Positions 1 through 9,933 of a stretch of DNA of 64,000 nucleotides are shown here, piece after piece. Origin of the DNA: Anabaena sphaerica FACHB-251. GTDB lineage: Bacteria > Cyanobacteriota > Cyanobacteriia > Cyanobacteriales > Nostocaceae. A program made the translations under genes and the position numbers. The notes beneath the pieces were generated by a model. It was given only the letters and a program-made list of their open reading frames with translations, was not told the origin of the DNA and ran no database searches. How positions within the stretch are numbered: the first letter of the stretch is position 1; the number at the start of each line of letters is the position of its first letter. The stretch lies in NCBI RefSeq assembly GCF_014696825.1, contig NZ_JACJQU010000001.1:186001-250000 (forward strand), given 5' to 3'.

Positions 1-201
1 ATCCTGTCAATAAACAGATTTTTGAGTCTGATGCACCTTACTAATATGCCAGTTGCGTAAGTCCTGAATATAAAAGTTTTCAGGGGGTTTGGGTAAAGGA
101 TAAAGGTTTTATCTTCCTCTTTCCCCCTTAACCGACTAGTAGTGGGGTGGGCTTATGTCTAACCCCTATCTGAGTTTATTAATTACGAATTACGAATTAC
201 T
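1..201. other. Intergenic leader; possible tail of an off-window gene
   Basis: No complete gene is visible. Two plus-strand frames are open from the left edge, one ending at about 44 (...ESDAPY) and one at about 60 (...LTNMPVA). Either could be the C-terminal end of a gene lying to the left, but neither can be identified. The stretch just before 202 contains repeated ATTACGA-type short repeats, common in this genome. Confidence 0.3.
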
Positions 202-930
202 ATGATTGTTAATGCAACACAAAACGGTTGGGAAATCATTTATCATCGCGCTCATGCTTTGCTTGCTGCTCAACTAGCAGGACAATGGCAACGCAAAAAT
301 GCTCCCGCCAGGTTGTATGAAACTTTAGCGGCAATCTCCCATCATGATGATTTAGAAAAAGAGTGGGAGGAAGACAATCTGACAGCCGCAGGTGCGCCAA
401 TGGATTTTATGCTTAACCCAAATATAGATGTCGCCAAAATAGCTACTTTGGCAAAAAATGCTCATTACCGGGGTAGGTGGGTAGCTTTATTAATTTCTAA
501 GCACATTAGCCGTATAAATGAACCCAATCGTGGTCGGCTGGTAGAACTGGATAAATTTCTGGATGAGCAACTAAACCACCAACAGCATTTGCAGGAAGAA
601 TTAGGAATAGCGCCGGATCAGGTAGAGGCAGCTTATGCCTTTATGCAATGGTGTGATCGCTTGTCTTTGATTCTCTGTCAGCAAGAACTCCCCGCTGATG
701 AACGATGGCTAGAAATTAGTCCGGGACCTGATGGACAGCGTTATGATATTATGCAACGTCGCGATCATCTAGTCACTGTTCAACCCTGGCCTTTTGAAGA
801 TCAGCAATTTACAGTCAATGTCGAAGCCTGCAATTTGTCTCAGGTCAAGTTTGACCACAGTCAAGAACTATCTCAAGCTCTTCGCAAAGCTCCCATAAAT
901 GTACTGGAATGGACATTTGTTAAGAGTTAG
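202..930 (+). CDS. DUF3891 family protein
   Basis: A 242-residue soluble protein with no signal peptide or membrane segment. The N-terminal part (about residues 14-55) contains an alternating His/Asp pattern (YHRAHALLAAQLAG, then SHHDDLEKEW) that resembles the HD-like arrangement of DUF3891 proteins, suggesting metal binding. A second conserved-looking stretch is near residue 145 (AYAFMQWCDRLSLILCQ). The family is widespread in cyanobacteria but has no established reaction. It stands alone on the plus strand, with an ATG start directly after a short-repeat region. Family assignment is from recognition of the overall sequence; function is unknown. Confidence 0.7.
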   Translation: MIVNATQNGWEIIYHRAHALLAAQLAGQWQRKNAPARLYETLAAISHHDDLEKEWEEDNLTAAGAPMDFMLNPNIDVAKIATLAKNAHYRGRWVALLISKHISRINEPNRGRLVELDKFLDEQLNHQQHLQEELGIAPDQVEAAYAFMQWCDRLSLILCQQELPADERWLEISPGPDGQRYDIMQRRDHLVTVQPWPFEDQQFTVNVEACNLSQVKFDHSQELSQALRKAPINVLEWTFVKS

Positions 931-1055
931 AGCAGTTTTCACGTATTTGAACCACAATTATTAGACCTAACCCCCAGGAAATCAAAGCCTCCCTCCTACC
1001 AGGAGAGAGGTTTGCTTGTGGTCTATTTAGGGCTTGCTGAAAAAGTCTTGTCGTG

Positions 1056-1091
1056 GAGATAGGGAACAGGGAACAGGGAACAGGGAACAGT
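1056..1091. repeat. Heptamer tandem repeat (GGGAACA family)
   Basis: Four or so tandem copies of GGGAACA fill the gap after the DUF3891 gene. The same heptamer recurs at 12751, 17571 and 62454, and in inverse form near 55613. This is the short tandemly repeated repetitive (STRR) class typical of heterocystous cyanobacteria. Confidence 0.85.
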
Positions 1092-1130
1092 TTTAAGTGT
1101 TTAGTAGGGAATTGCGAAAGTCCTGTGGCT

Positions 1131-2327
1131 TTAATTTGCGGTTGACTTCGCTATTACCCCCAGTTGCAAACCTGGAGGAAAACTACCTTCTTGTTTAATC
1201 CGCTTAATTTCCGCTTCGGTGATTCGCAAATTTAACTTTTGTGCTAAACACTTGACAGTATCTCCCCTGTCAATCACACCAGCTACAGCACCTGCGGGAG
1301 AAAGTACCGTGATTTGAGGTAGTTGTTCGTTTTCCAGCTTGGTAATCACCTCTACCAAGGAAGTGGATTCGGTAACTGTGGGTATTGTATTTAGAGGGTG
1401 AACAATTTTCTGTACAGTTTCGGTTTCCCACTCACTTCTTTGAGTTGTCCGCAAATCATCAACTCTTACTAAACCCCGGTAACGTCCATCAGCAGCGGCA
1501 AAATAAACTTGTGGCGAGGATGTTTCTAAAAGATATAAGTCAGCAAACTCCCGTAATGTTTGGTTTGCATCAACTACCCGAAAATCACGAGTCATAGCAT
1601 CAGCAGCTACCAGTTTGAGTAGGGTTTCTTGTAATGTGGTGACGCTGTCGTAGCTGTTAGCGTTGCGAATCGCAAACCAACCTAATAACACAATCCACAA
1701 ACCTGTTACTAGTTCCCTGGTAAAGAAATCTATAGCAAATCCCAGAGCGATCGCCGCATAACCTAAAATCTGTCCAGCCCTGGCTGCCCAATGTACCGCT
1801 TGAAAGCGATCGCCTGTGAGTTTCCATAGTGCTGCTTTTAACACCTGTCCCCCGTCCAGAGGTAAACCGGGAATCAAGTTAAATAAAGCCACAACTAAGT
1901 TAATTCGCGCTAAATCCCTCACCATTACACCCAATAGCGTAGTATCAGAAATAACGTTATACCCTAGACTTAGCAGCACAAACAAGACTATACTTACCGC
2001 AGGACCAGCGATCGCTACTTGAAAAGCTTTACCTGGAGTTTTTGATTCTTCCTCTATCGCTGCAATGCCACCAAAGAAAAATAGCGTGATTGAGTTAACT
2101 TTAATTCCTTGAGACTGTGCCACCAAGCTGTGTCCCAACTCATGTAGCAGCACAGACGTAAACAACAGCAGTGCCATCCCTAGTCCAGCACTCCAAGCTG
2201 TAACATTCCCCCATTGTTGATAAGCTACCCCAAAATTCAAGGTTGCTAACGCCAAAATTACAAACCATAACGGGTCTAAAAACAGAGGAATGCCAAATAA
2301 AGATCCAATTTGCCAATTTTTTTGCAT
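1131..2327 (-). CDS. Site-2 protease family protein with C-terminal CBS domains
   Basis: Membrane-embedded zinc metalloprotease of family M50 (398 residues). The zinc-binding HELGHS motif lies at about residues 63-68, and the second conserved motif NLIPGLPLDGG at about 150-160 supplies the metal-ligating Asp. Five or six hydrophobic segments fill residues 12-220. The C-terminal part (about 240-370) looks like a pair of CBS domains (for example AADAMTRDFRVVDANQTL), which in relatives sense adenine nucleotides. Family members cleave transmembrane segments, often of anti-sigma factors; the substrate here is unknown. ATG start; the neighbours are unrelated by strand or spacing. Confidence 0.88.
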   Translation of the reverse strand: MQKNWQIGSLFGIPLFLDPLWFVILALATLNFGVAYQQWGNVTAWSAGLGMALLLFTSVLLHELGHSLVAQSQGIKVNSITLFFFGGIAAIEEESKTPGKAFQVAIAGPAVSIVLFVLLSLGYNVISDTTLLGVMVRDLARINLVVALFNLIPGLPLDGGQVLKAALWKLTGDRFQAVHWAARAGQILGYAAIALGFAIDFFTRELVTGLWIVLLGWFAIRNANSYDSVTTLQETLLKLVAADAMTRDFRVVDANQTLREFADLYLLETSSPQVYFAAADGRYRGLVRVDDLRTTQRSEWETETVQKIVHPLNTIPTVTESTSLVEVITKLENEQLPQITVLSPAGAVAGVIDRGDTVKCLAQKLNLRITEAEIKRIKQEGSFPPGLQLGVIAKSTAN

Positions 2328-2518
2328 TACATCAATTTATTTATCTAGTTTTTATACACTACGCATCTTTAAACACTAGTTTATGAATCACAACTAGCAA
2401 AGGTGCAATATGCTCTCTTTTCTAGAATAGACAATTAATTCCAGTTAAGGCGTTATAACATAGTTAATTTAGCTAAATTTTAGGTAAACAAAAAATAAAG
2501 CATCTCTTGTCTGCTCAT

Positions 2519-2553
2519 AAAGCACCTGACAAATTTGATTCACCAAGTGCTTT
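2519..2553. terminator. Hairpin downstream of psaK, likely terminator
   Basis: AAAGCAC at 2519-2525 pairs with GTGCTTT at 2547-2553, leaving a 21-base loop. It lies 11 bases past the stop of psaK (minus strand). A-run and T-run flanks could serve either strand. Confidence 0.45.
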
Positions 2554-2563
2554 TCTCCAGTCC

Positions 2564-2839
2564 CTATAAAACACCAATATTGGTCAAACCTAAAACCGCA
2601 GCCACACCGATAATATGACCAAAACTCATCGCTGCTAAGAATGTACCCACACTGGGATGATTGAATAATCTAGGGAAAGGTAAAGGCATTTTTTGGCCTA
2701 CATGAGGATAGCGAATAGACCAGCCAGCAAGGACAAGCATTAATAAACAACTGCCAATGATAATCGGTGTTCCTGTCCAGTTCCATGTGGTTCCAGTGTT
2801 AGGAACAGTGGCTTGAACTGCTAATAATATTGATGACAT
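2564..2839 (-). CDS. psaK: Photosystem I reaction center subunit PsaK
   Basis: A 91-residue thylakoid membrane protein with two hydrophobic segments, about residues 22-42 and 66-90. The second ends in [20 protein letters not shown], the family's C-terminal helix signature. PsaK sits at the edge of photosystem I and helps bind antenna chlorophyll and couple phycobilisomes. The N-terminal stretch before the first helix may include a cleaved presequence, as in other cyanobacterial PsaK. A second, divergent psaK lies directly upstream on the same strand (3088-3342) with a 248-base gap that contains a likely terminator, so the two are probably separate transcripts. Confidence 0.93.
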   Translation of the reverse strand: MSSILLAVQATVPNTGTTWNWTGTPIIIGSCLLMLVLAGWSIRYPHVGQKMPLPFPRLFNHPSVGTFLAAMSFGHIIGVAAVLGLTNIGVL

Positions 2840-3016
2840 GATTGATGATTATCTCCTCTGGGTGAATCAGCGGATTAATCCCCATTTTGGGGATGATTTC
2901 CATCTCTAAAGACACTCATCTTTATCTTCTGTCTACTCAACCAAATAATTCTTCCCTCAAAAGGAGGGTATTGTAATTCGTTATTTGTAATTCGTAATTT
3001 AGAATACTAAGTATAG

Positions 3017-3050
3017 AAAAGCGGTAAGTAATTTGATTTTTACCTACCGC
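3017..3050 (-). terminator. Rho-independent terminator of the second psaK
   Basis: On the minus strand GCGGTA pairs with TACCGC (3021-3026 with 3045-3050) and is followed by four T. It begins 38 bases beyond the stop of the psaK copy at 3088-3342. Confidence 0.65.
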
Positions 3051-3087
3051 TGAATTTTTACTCTCTATGGCAAGAAAGTATTAAATT

Positions 3088-3342
3088 CTATAAACGACCA
3101 ATATTAGTCAGTCCCAAAACAATGCCAATACCAATCACATGGCCAAAAGCCATTGCACCGATAAATGCGGGGACAGTGACGGGAAGCACAGGCATTTGTG
3201 GACCAACCTTGGGGGCTTTACTGCCCAAAGTGAGTAAAAGTACAACTAAGCAGCTGGCACTGATGATGATTCCCACTGTAGGACTCCACTCAGGTGTTGC
3301 AGGAACGGTTGCAGCGGCTGCTAGTAAGATAGATGATAACAA
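3088..3342 (-). CDS. psaK: Photosystem I subunit PsaK, second copy
   Basis: An 84-residue PsaK paralogue. It has the same two-helix layout as its neighbour, with hydrophobic segments at about residues 22-42 and 58-82 and the terminal motif [19 protein letters not shown]. The loop between helices (SKAPKVGPQMPVLPVTVPAF) is shorter than in the copy at 2564-2839. Cyanobacteria often carry psaK1 and psaK2, one constitutive and one induced by high light; which is which cannot be decided here. The start codon is an ATG set among alanine-rich codons. Confidence 0.92.
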   Translation of the reverse strand: MLSSILLAAAATVPATPEWSPTVGIIISASCLVVLLLTLGSKAPKVGPQMPVLPVTVPAFIGAMAFGHVIGIGIVLGLTNIGRL

Positions 3343-3469
3343 GATGTATTCTCCTAGAATGAAAAAATGAATCTAAACCTACAAGATTATAAAATTACGT
3401 AGGAAAAAGCAAAAGTTTTTAGTCTAACTTAATGTAGTTTTGTGATTATTTTTAATTTCTCAAACTTAA

Positions 3470-4105
3470 ATGCGGGTTAAAATTTGCGGCATCACTCAAC
3501 CACAGCAGTCTCTAGCCATTGCATCTCTTGGTGCAACAGCACTGGGATTTATTTGCGTACCTACATCGCCTCGCTACGTTACTATAGAGCAAATTCAGGC
3601 AGCATTAGTACCATTGCCCAAAAATATTGATACAATAGGCGTTTTTGCAAACAGTAGCACTACACAAATCAGTGACACGGTAATTGCATCTAATTTAACT
3701 GGTGTGCAGTTACACGGAGATGAATCACCAGAATTTTGCTACCAATTGCGTCAATCTTTACCCGATGTAGAAATTATTAAAGCTTTGAGAGTCCGCAGTC
3801 TCGAACATCTACAAACAACAGCTAATTATATTGATTATGTAGATACCTTCTTACTCGATGCCTATCATCCTCAACAATTAGGGGGAACAGGTCAAACTTT
3901 AGATTGGCAAATGTTACAAGCATTTAGTCCTAGTCGTCCTTGGTTTTTAGCGGGAGGACTGACACCAGATAATATTATTTATGCACTAAATCAACTCCAT
4001 CCTCATGGTATTGATTTATCTAGTGGTGTGGAACTTTCACCAGGGGATAAAGATTTGGATAAGGTAGCTTTGTTGTTTGCAAGGTTAAATTCTGTGTTGA
4101 TGTGA
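3470..4105 (+). CDS. trpF: Phosphoribosylanthranilate isomerase
   Basis: A 211-residue TIM-barrel enzyme that converts N-(5-phosphoribosyl)anthranilate to the carboxyphenylamino-deoxyribulose phosphate in tryptophan synthesis. Visible signatures are VKICGIT at residues 3-9 (catalytic Cys), VQLHGDE near 80-86, the catalytic Asp in [15 protein letters not shown] near 127-141, and the phosphate-binding [11 protein letters not shown] near 160. Length matches the family. It is divergent from the psaK copy with a 127-base gap. No other trp gene adjoins it; trpB is at the far end of the window. Confidence 0.95.
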   Translation: MRVKICGITQPQQSLAIASLGATALGFICVPTSPRYVTIEQIQAALVPLPKNIDTIGVFANSSTTQISDTVIASNLTGVQLHGDESPEFCYQLRQSLPDVEIIKALRVRSLEHLQTTANYIDYVDTFLLDAYHPQQLGGTGQTLDWQMLQAFSPSRPWFLAGGLTPDNIIYALNQLHPHGIDLSSGVELSPGDKDLDKVALLFARLNSVLM

Positions 4106-4616
4106 ATGAGGATTTACAGGATTTAAAGGATTTTTGTTAGTGATGATGTTTTGTAGTTTGTGAGGATAATTGATTAATTTTATTTGTCTGATAGCGTAGC
4201 GTGGCGTAAGCCATATCAGGATATCCAGGATTTGAGGATTTACAGGATGTTATTTATAGCTGTAGCCATAATAATTAGGACATGATTAGTCATGGAAACT
4301 TAAGAATAACAAGGGTTTTACTCTTGCCTTTTGCCTTAGAGGTTGTTTGAAAAGTATTAGATGAAACCAATAATCTTCAGTAACCTAACCCCCCTTCCCC
4401 CCTTCCCTACGAGGGAATGGGGGTTTCAAAGCCTCTCCCCGCGTCGGGGAGAGGTTTGGAGAGGGGTTTATTTATACATTCAAAACTTTTCAAACATCCT
4501 CTTATGCAATGATATAGTGTTTTCATAATGCGGTGCGATCGCCTAATAAAAAGACGCAATCGCTCACCCTCTGCTGTATTTTAAGGATGAGCGATAGTTA
4601 GAGCAAACCCTAATTC
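4106..4616. repeat. Repeat-rich intergenic region
   Basis: No gene is visible. Three dispersed repeats lie here. A palindromic GC-rich repeat at about 4170-4218 has an inverted copy at 11617-11663. A repeat of about 75 bases at 4255-4330 has an inverted copy at 40185-40268. A hairpin-rich element at 4380-4475 (CCCCTTCCC and GGGGAGAGG arms) is related to the MITE-like insert at 27215-27363 and to a fragment near 960-1015. Confidence 0.75.
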
Positions 4617-5324
4617 CTAAAAGAATGCTGGTTGATGACGAATCAAATTCAAGAATTCTTCACGGGTTTTTTGCTCATCTTGGAAAACACCCACCATAGA
4701 ACTGGTAACTGTCCAAGAACCAGGTTTTTGTACACCGCGCATGACCATACACATATGGCTGGCTTCCATGACAACAGCAACACCTTGAGGTTCGAGAATG
4801 GTCTGCACTGCTTCAGCGATTTGTCGAGTTAACCTTTCTTGGACTTGCAAGCGACGAGAATACATTTCTACAATTCGCGCCAGCTTACTTAAACCGACAA
4901 CTTTTTGATTAGGGATATAAGCAACGTGCGCTCTACCCATAAATGGCAGCATATGATGTTCGCACAGACTAAAGAAATTAATATCTCTAATTAGTACCAT
5001 CTCATTATGCCCTTCATCAAAAATGGCACCATTCACTAGTTCTTCTAGAGATTGGTTGTAGCCACCTGTAAGAAACATCATAGCCTCAGCTACGCGCTTG
5101 GGTGTTTTGAGTAGTCCTTCCCGTTCTGGATCTTCCCCAACACCGATCAGCATTGTCCGCACAGCTTCCATCATTTGCTCCATATTTTCCTCTGAGGGTG
5201 GACGCAAATTGGGTTGCTTGCCATCATGAGTATTGCGGTCAGGTCTGGTACTGATGGCTTGTGCTAAGTCAGTAATCAGAGGAGATTGTGAGCGATTGGA
5301 ACCGTTAGAACTAGCAATAGTCAT
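4617..5324 (-). CDS. folE: GTP cyclohydrolase I
   Basis: A 235-residue enzyme that turns GTP into 7,8-dihydroneopterin triphosphate, the first step to folate and pterins. The zinc-site motif [11 protein letters not shown] lies near residues 118-128; [20 protein letters not shown] (about 144-163) and the second zinc Cys in HMCMVMRGV (about 190) complete the family signature. The first 45 residues are a polar, probably disordered extension beyond the catalytic core. It lies 81 bases after a short-chain dehydrogenase on the same strand, so the two may be cotranscribed. Confidence 0.95.
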   Translation of the reverse strand: MTIASSNGSNRSQSPLITDLAQAISTRPDRNTHDGKQPNLRPPSEENMEQMMEAVRTMLIGVGEDPEREGLLKTPKRVAEAMMFLTGGYNQSLEELVNGAIFDEGHNEMVLIRDINFFSLCEHHMLPFMGRAHVAYIPNQKVVGLSKLARIVEMYSRRLQVQERLTRQIAEAVQTILEPQGVAVVMEASHMCMVMRGVQKPGSWTVTSSMVGVFQDEQKTREEFLNLIRHQPAFF

Positions 5325-5405
5325 GGTATAAGTCTTGGTAATTGATAATTGGTAATTTGTAATTTGTAATTGGTCAGGAAAAAGATAAATGACTCAATTA
5401 CTAAT

Positions 5406-6131
5406 TTAAAGAACACCAGCATTAGACATCAGAGTTAATTCTTCAATAACTGCTTCTTGTGGTAACAAAGCAGTGTGCAGAATTGTCTGAGCCACTATTT
5501 CTGGAGTTAACATTTTGGAACGGTCAAAGTTAGCATGAACTGTTTCCGTGTCCCAAATTTCAGTATTTACAGAACCTGGACAAATTGCAGTTACACGAAT
5601 GCCGTGGCTTCGTTCCTCAAGAGCCAGGGTTTGAGAAAGAGCTAGTAAACCCGCTTTGCTAACGCAGTAGGCTCCCCAACCGGCAAAGGCTTGTTTGGCA
5701 GCGATGGAGGCAACGTTGATAATTGTGCCACTGCCTCTTTGCCGCATAACTGGCAAAATTCCCATCATGCAAACAAAGACGCTGGTGAGATTTAAATTAA
5801 TCACCTGCTGCCAATCTTCTAAGGGAGTCTCACTCAAATTGGCGGTGTATCCCATACCAGCATTGTTTACCAGAATGTCTATGTCGCCAAATTCATGGGC
5901 GATAGCCTGTATTTTGGCTTGTACTTGGGAAACACAACTTAGATCAACAGTGAAGGCTTTTGCTTCCACTCCTGTTTCTTTTGCTGCTGCTGCTACCCCC
6001 TCCAACTTATCCTCTGAACGGCTGACCAAGGCAACATCTATCCCCGCCTTTGCAAAGGCTAAAGCCGTTGCTTTGCCAATTCCACTGCTTGCACCGGTAA
6101 TTAAGGCGCGTCGTTTCTGCTCAAAACTCAT
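5406..6131 (-). CDS. Short-chain dehydrogenase/reductase (SDR)
   Basis: A classical SDR of 241 residues from the preferred ATG at 6131, which is preceded by GGAG five bases upstream; an in-frame ATG at 6167 would add 12 residues. The NAD(P)-binding TGASSGIG lies at about residues 12-19, NNAG near 90, and the catalytic Ser-Tyr-Lys as NVAS...YCVSK near 140-160. Such enzymes reduce or oxidise a carbonyl/alcohol with NADP(H). The position before folE suggests a role in pterin reduction, as in sepiapterin reductase, but FabG-like or general reductase activity is equally possible. The substrate is not shown by the sequence. Confidence 0.82.
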   Translation of the reverse strand: MSFEQKRRALITGASSGIGKATALAFAKAGIDVALVSRSEDKLEGVAAAAKETGVEAKAFTVDLSCVSQVQAKIQAIAHEFGDIDILVNNAGMGYTANLSETPLEDWQQVINLNLTSVFVCMMGILPVMRQRGSGTIINVASIAAKQAFAGWGAYCVSKAGLLALSQTLALEERSHGIRVTAICPGSVNTEIWDTETVHANFDRSKMLTPEIVAQTILHTALLPQEAVIEELTLMSNAGVL

Positions 6132-6167
6132 GGTGTCTCCAATTTTTTTGGCAGTGCTGTGAGTCAA

Positions 6168-6659
6168 ACAATTTTGGATTTTAGATTGGCGATTTTAGAT
6201 TGACTGCACCCAATCTTGGGTTACAGATTGGGGATTTTAGATTTGTTGTGCCTACAAGTGGCAGGGCTGAAACCGAAAAACAAATCCAAAATCCAAAATC
6301 CAAAATCCAAAATTTGCATGGTTACCAGCCACCCATAAATTAAATAATTCTCAAAATCAATTGTAAATAATTCTAAAAATCAATTGATTTTCTGCTGAAT
6401 ATTGCTAGAATTCCTTTTCAATATGGGTAGGTTGCCTATCATTAGCCTTACCAGTCAGGTAGAAAAACATCGACCTGGATTCTCAGGGTCTAAAATCAGG
6501 GCTGATTACTGAATACTATGCAAACTAGCCCATGAGATTGGGGTTGTTTGCTGAACACACAACACAAATGCCTATAGCTGCTCAGATTGTTAAGAATCTT
6601 TAAGCTTCCATAGGCAATTATAGCACTGTTGATGTGCTAATCAGTTATAGCTATTATTT
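6168..6659. other. Intergenic region upstream of the SDR gene
   Basis: 492 bases without a convincing gene. The part nearest the SDR has two ATTTTAGATT-type short repeats and a run of AATCCAAA heptamers near 6280-6314. The remainder is AT-rich and holds nothing recognised, though promoter elements for the SDR-folE pair would be expected here. Confidence 0.5.
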
Positions 6660-7640
6660 TTAGTGAGCAAGTTCGGTAAAGACACCAATTTTGCGGAATT
6701 TCTCATAGCGGAGTTGACGGCGTTCAGTGGGAGTTAAGCGGTTGAGTTCGTCTAAGTTATTCAACAACGCTTGTTTAAGATTAGTAGCTGCTGTCAAGGG
6801 GTCGGAATGAGCGCCACCGATGGGTTCAGCTAATATTTGGTCAATAATGCCCAAGTTTTTCAAGTCGTGGGAAATAATTTTTAAGGCCACGGCAGCTTGG
6901 GGGGCTTTACCAGCATCTTTCCACAAGATAGCGGCACAGGCTTCTGGGGTAGCAACTGTGTAAACAGAGTGTTCAAACATCAGTAGGCGATCGCCTACTC
7001 CAATACCTAATGCACCACCAGAACCACCTTCACCAATAACGGTGCAGAGAATTGGCACATCAAAGCAGAACATTTGCCGTAAATTGTAGGCGATCGCTTC
7101 ACCTTGTCCTTGATGTTCGGCTTCTATTCCTGCCCAAGCACCGGGAGTATCGATAAACGTGATAATCGGCATACTAAACTTGTTGGCGTGTTCCATTAAC
7201 CGTAGTGCCTTACGGTAGCCACCAGGTGCAGCCATACCAAAATTCCGGGCGACGTTATCTTTGGTATCCCGGCCTTTTTGATGCCCCAACATGACCACAG
7301 GTTGCCCACCCAAACGACCGACACCACCAACCAAAGCTGGATCATCTCCGCCACAGCGATCGCCATGTAACTCCATCCATTCATCACTAATCGCCTGGAT
7401 GTAATCTAGGGTGCTGGGACGGCGTGGATGTCGTGCTACTTGCAGTCGCTGAGATGGTGTTAGACTGCTGAAAATTTCCTCACGCAGCTGCATAGCCCTT
7501 GTTTCCAGTTGGCGAATTTGACCAGAAACATCTACACCATTTTCATCTGCAAGTTGGCGAATTTGGTCAATCCGTTTAGCCAGTTCTGCTAAAGGCTTTT
7601 CAAAATCCAACAGTAGCGGTTTGCGTTCAGTAGTTGCCAT
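6660..7640 (-). CDS. accA: Acetyl-CoA carboxylase, carboxyltransferase subunit alpha
   Basis: A 326-residue subunit of the multisubunit acetyl-CoA carboxylase, which forms malonyl-CoA for fatty acid synthesis. Family signatures include [18 protein letters not shown] near residue 65, [26 protein letters not shown] near 120-145, and the oxyanion-hole glycines [16 protein letters not shown] near 203-218. Length is typical. It lies 118 bases downstream of aar on the same strand, continuing the ado-aar-accA order that is common in cyanobacteria and ties precursor supply to the acyl-ACP pool. Confidence 0.96.
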   Translation of the reverse strand: MATTERKPLLLDFEKPLAELAKRIDQIRQLADENGVDVSGQIRQLETRAMQLREEIFSSLTPSQRLQVARHPRRPSTLDYIQAISDEWMELHGDRCGGDDPALVGGVGRLGGQPVVMLGHQKGRDTKDNVARNFGMAAPGGYRKALRLMEHANKFSMPIITFIDTPGAWAGIEAEHQGQGEAIAYNLRQMFCFDVPILCTVIGEGGSGGALGIGVGDRLLMFEHSVYTVATPEACAAILWKDAGKAPQAAVALKIISHDLKNLGIIDQILAEPIGGAHSDPLTAATNLKQALLNNLDELNRLTPTERRQLRYEKFRKIGVFTELAH

Positions 7641-7758
7641 AGTGACGGAATAGGTGACAGTTGACAGGTGACAGGTGACAGGGAATAGAGAATAGAGAAT
7701 AGGTACAAGTTGATTAATTTTCCCCAGTACCCAGTCTCCAGCCCCCAGTCCCCAGTTC

Positions 7759-8778
7759 CTAAACTAATAATGGTCTAAATCCATGTTTAATCGATACTTG
7801 ACCAATACGTTCCATTTTGTCTACGGTAATCTGATTGCGCCCCCAAGAAAAGTTTGTGTATAACTTCTCAAATTCCAGCAGCATAGATTCTGCAAAACAA
7901 GCAAACAACTGGCGTGCTGGAACATCCATATTGACAATTTTCATAATTTTCCAGTCAATATCCAGAGAATGCTCTACAATTCCACCATTTAATACATACA
8001 CACCTGGATGCTGAATTTTTGTTCCTAAGTTCTTAGGATAGCCACCATCAATCAATAGACAAGGTTGCTTCAGCACTGTGGGATCAATTTCTACACCTTT
8101 GGGCATACTGGCAACCCAAACTACAATATCTGCTTGGGGCAGTGCTTCCTGCAAGCCCATAATTTTACCACGTCCCAGTTCAGCTTGCAGTTCTTGGAGA
8201 CGTTCTTGGTTACGGGCTATCAGCAGTAGTTCTTGGACATCTGTTTTTTTATCTAGCCAGCGTGTAACTGCACTGCCAATATCTCCTGTAGCACCACACA
8301 CCGCCACAGTTGCTTTCGAGAGTTCTATTCCTAGTTGTTTAGAGGCTTCTTCCACCTGCCGACAGATAATGTAGGCTGTATGAGTGTTACCTGTGGTGAA
8401 GCGTTCAAAATCTAATGTGACGTTACGGACTTGACTAAACTGCTCTAAATTAAAGTTCTCAAAAATAATTGAGGAAAACCCACCTAAAGCTGTAATATCA
8501 ATGCCATGCTTTTGAGCATGAGCCATAGCGTTGAGGATTTTGCGTGTTGCCGCCTTAATGCGCCGATTTGCCAACATTTCTGGCAAAAAGCAAGATTCTA
8601 CATACCGGCCTTCAATTTTTTGACCTGTGATGCTGGTGACGGTGATGTGATCAACAATTTGCGGTGGTGCGCTACACCAAAAATCTAGCCCTTGGTCGGC
8701 ATATTCTGGGTATCCCAATTCTTGAGCTACGGATTGAGCGTGTTCTAAACTAGTCAGATGTCCAATTAGACCAAACAT
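7759..8778 (-). CDS. aar: Long-chain acyl-[acyl-carrier-protein] reductase
   Basis: A 339-residue enzyme that reduces fatty acyl-ACP with NADPH to a fatty aldehyde, the first step of cyanobacterial alkane synthesis. It starts with the typical [15 protein letters not shown] and has the nucleotide-binding motif [14 protein letters not shown] near residues 163-176. A Cys in [12 protein letters not shown] near 294 matches the position of the catalytic thioester-forming residue in the family. The gene for the partner oxygenase lies 205 bases upstream on the same strand. Soluble; length and start agree with homologues such as alr5284 of Nostoc PCC 7120 (from memory). Confidence 0.95.
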   Translation of the reverse strand: MFGLIGHLTSLEHAQSVAQELGYPEYADQGLDFWCSAPPQIVDHITVTSITGQKIEGRYVESCFLPEMLANRRIKAATRKILNAMAHAQKHGIDITALGGFSSIIFENFNLEQFSQVRNVTLDFERFTTGNTHTAYIICRQVEEASKQLGIELSKATVAVCGATGDIGSAVTRWLDKKTDVQELLLIARNQERLQELQAELGRGKIMGLQEALPQADIVVWVASMPKGVEIDPTVLKQPCLLIDGGYPKNLGTKIQHPGVYVLNGGIVEHSLDIDWKIMKIVNMDVPARQLFACFAESMLLEFEKLYTNFSWGRNQITVDKMERIGQVSIKHGFRPLLV

Positions 8779-8937
8779 TAGTGATATATTAGGCGTGTGC
8801 TATGAAAAGCGTGGAATTAATAATCAGGAATTAATACCTAATTCTTAAAAATACTACATAAAGGGTCTAAATAATTCGTAATTTCTGAAAGGAGTCAGGA
8901 GTCAGGAGGTAGGAGGCAGAAGTCAGTATAGGAGTTT

Positions 8938-8981
8938 TCCCAGTCCCCAGTCCCCAGTCCCCAGTCCCCAGTCCCCAGTCT
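8938..8981. repeat. CCCCAGT heptamer repeat between ado and aar
   Basis: Five or six tandem CCCCAGT units end a few bases before the ado stop. Related, less regular units lie at 7725-7757 between aar and accA. These STRR tracts sit inside the putative transcription unit. Confidence 0.8.
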
Positions 8982-8983
8982 CC

Positions 8984-9673
8984 CTAGACGGTTGCCAGTC
9001 CGTAAGCAGAAAGACGCATGATGTCACGGGTGGTAAAGCCAATGTTACTTAAGGCTTCACCATATTGAATCATAAAATCTTCCACTAAAGCTTCTTTTTC
9101 CATTGCCAAGACGCGGGCATCATCAGCAACTTGGTTGAGCATTTGCCAAACAATAGGCAGATTGTGGCGATTTGCTTCTTCTAGTTCGGCTTTAGATTCG
9201 GTAAAGTTTTCTTTCAACCAAACTTCACCAAAATTGAGATGGCTGTATTCTTCTTTAACTACACCTTCAGTAATTTTACGAGCAAATTCATCGGCTACGG
9301 GAATGTAGATGTTATATGCAGCGATCGCAAAACATTCGATAATTAAAGCTTGAATCAGGAGGCAGGTAACAATTTTCCCTTCTGCGGCTGCGGTTTGGAA
9401 GTTTTGGTGCAGTCCAGAGAAAAACTCCTTTGCAAATTGCATATCTGGGGTGACTTTTAAATTGCGTCCACAAGCCTCAAATCCTTTCTTGTGGCGGCTT
9501 TCCATTTTCGAGAGCCGAATCAGTTCATCTGTGCTTTCCGGCAGCATTTTAGCCAATGTGATGTAATTCTCATGGGCTTCTTGTTCGCCTTCTATGACAA
9601 TTGCATTAATTCGACTATAAGCGTCTTTATATATGTCGCTCTGGAAATCAATTTGCTCAACAAGCTGTTGCAT
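8984..9673 (-). CDS. ado: Aldehyde deformylating oxygenase
   Basis: A 229-residue ferritin-like di-metal enzyme that converts fatty aldehydes from the acyl-ACP reductase into Cn-1 alkanes or alkenes plus formate. Metal ligands are visible: a Glu in [12 protein letters not shown] (about 30-35), the ExxH of [10 protein letters not shown] (about 56-66), a Glu in [13 protein letters not shown] (about 110-122), and the ExxH of [12 protein letters not shown] (about 138-149). Length is close to the usual 231. ATG start. It is the first gene of the ado-aar-accA series. Confidence 0.95.
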   Translation of the reverse strand: MQQLVEQIDFQSDIYKDAYSRINAIVIEGEQEAHENYITLAKMLPESTDELIRLSKMESRHKKGFEACGRNLKVTPDMQFAKEFFSGLHQNFQTAAAEGKIVTCLLIQALIIECFAIAAYNIYIPVADEFARKITEGVVKEEYSHLNFGEVWLKENFTESKAELEEANRHNLPIVWQMLNQVADDARVLAMEKEALVEDFMIQYGEALSNIGFTTRDIMRLSAYGLATV

Positions 9674-9933
9674 GGTATGTTTACTCCGTAACCCTGAATT
9701 ATTTGATACTGAAATTTAATTTACCCTCTAAATTTAGGGTAATGATCACTGTGGTTTAATTTAACTTAACAAGAAATTATGGTAATTAGATTAGTTTTTA
9801 CAAGGTAGCGACAAACTGGAGGTAAGCCACCTGCTACCAATGATAGAAATACATCCTTCTATGTTCCCCGTTTCCTGTTCCCTGTTTTCCATAGTCATAC
9901 TAAAAAAAGCCAATGCTTTTGGAGCCATAACCC

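Noticed and set aside
1385-1597. Plus-strand open frame inside the site-2 protease gene
   Set aside because: It is antisense to a clear M50 protease and shows no family features.
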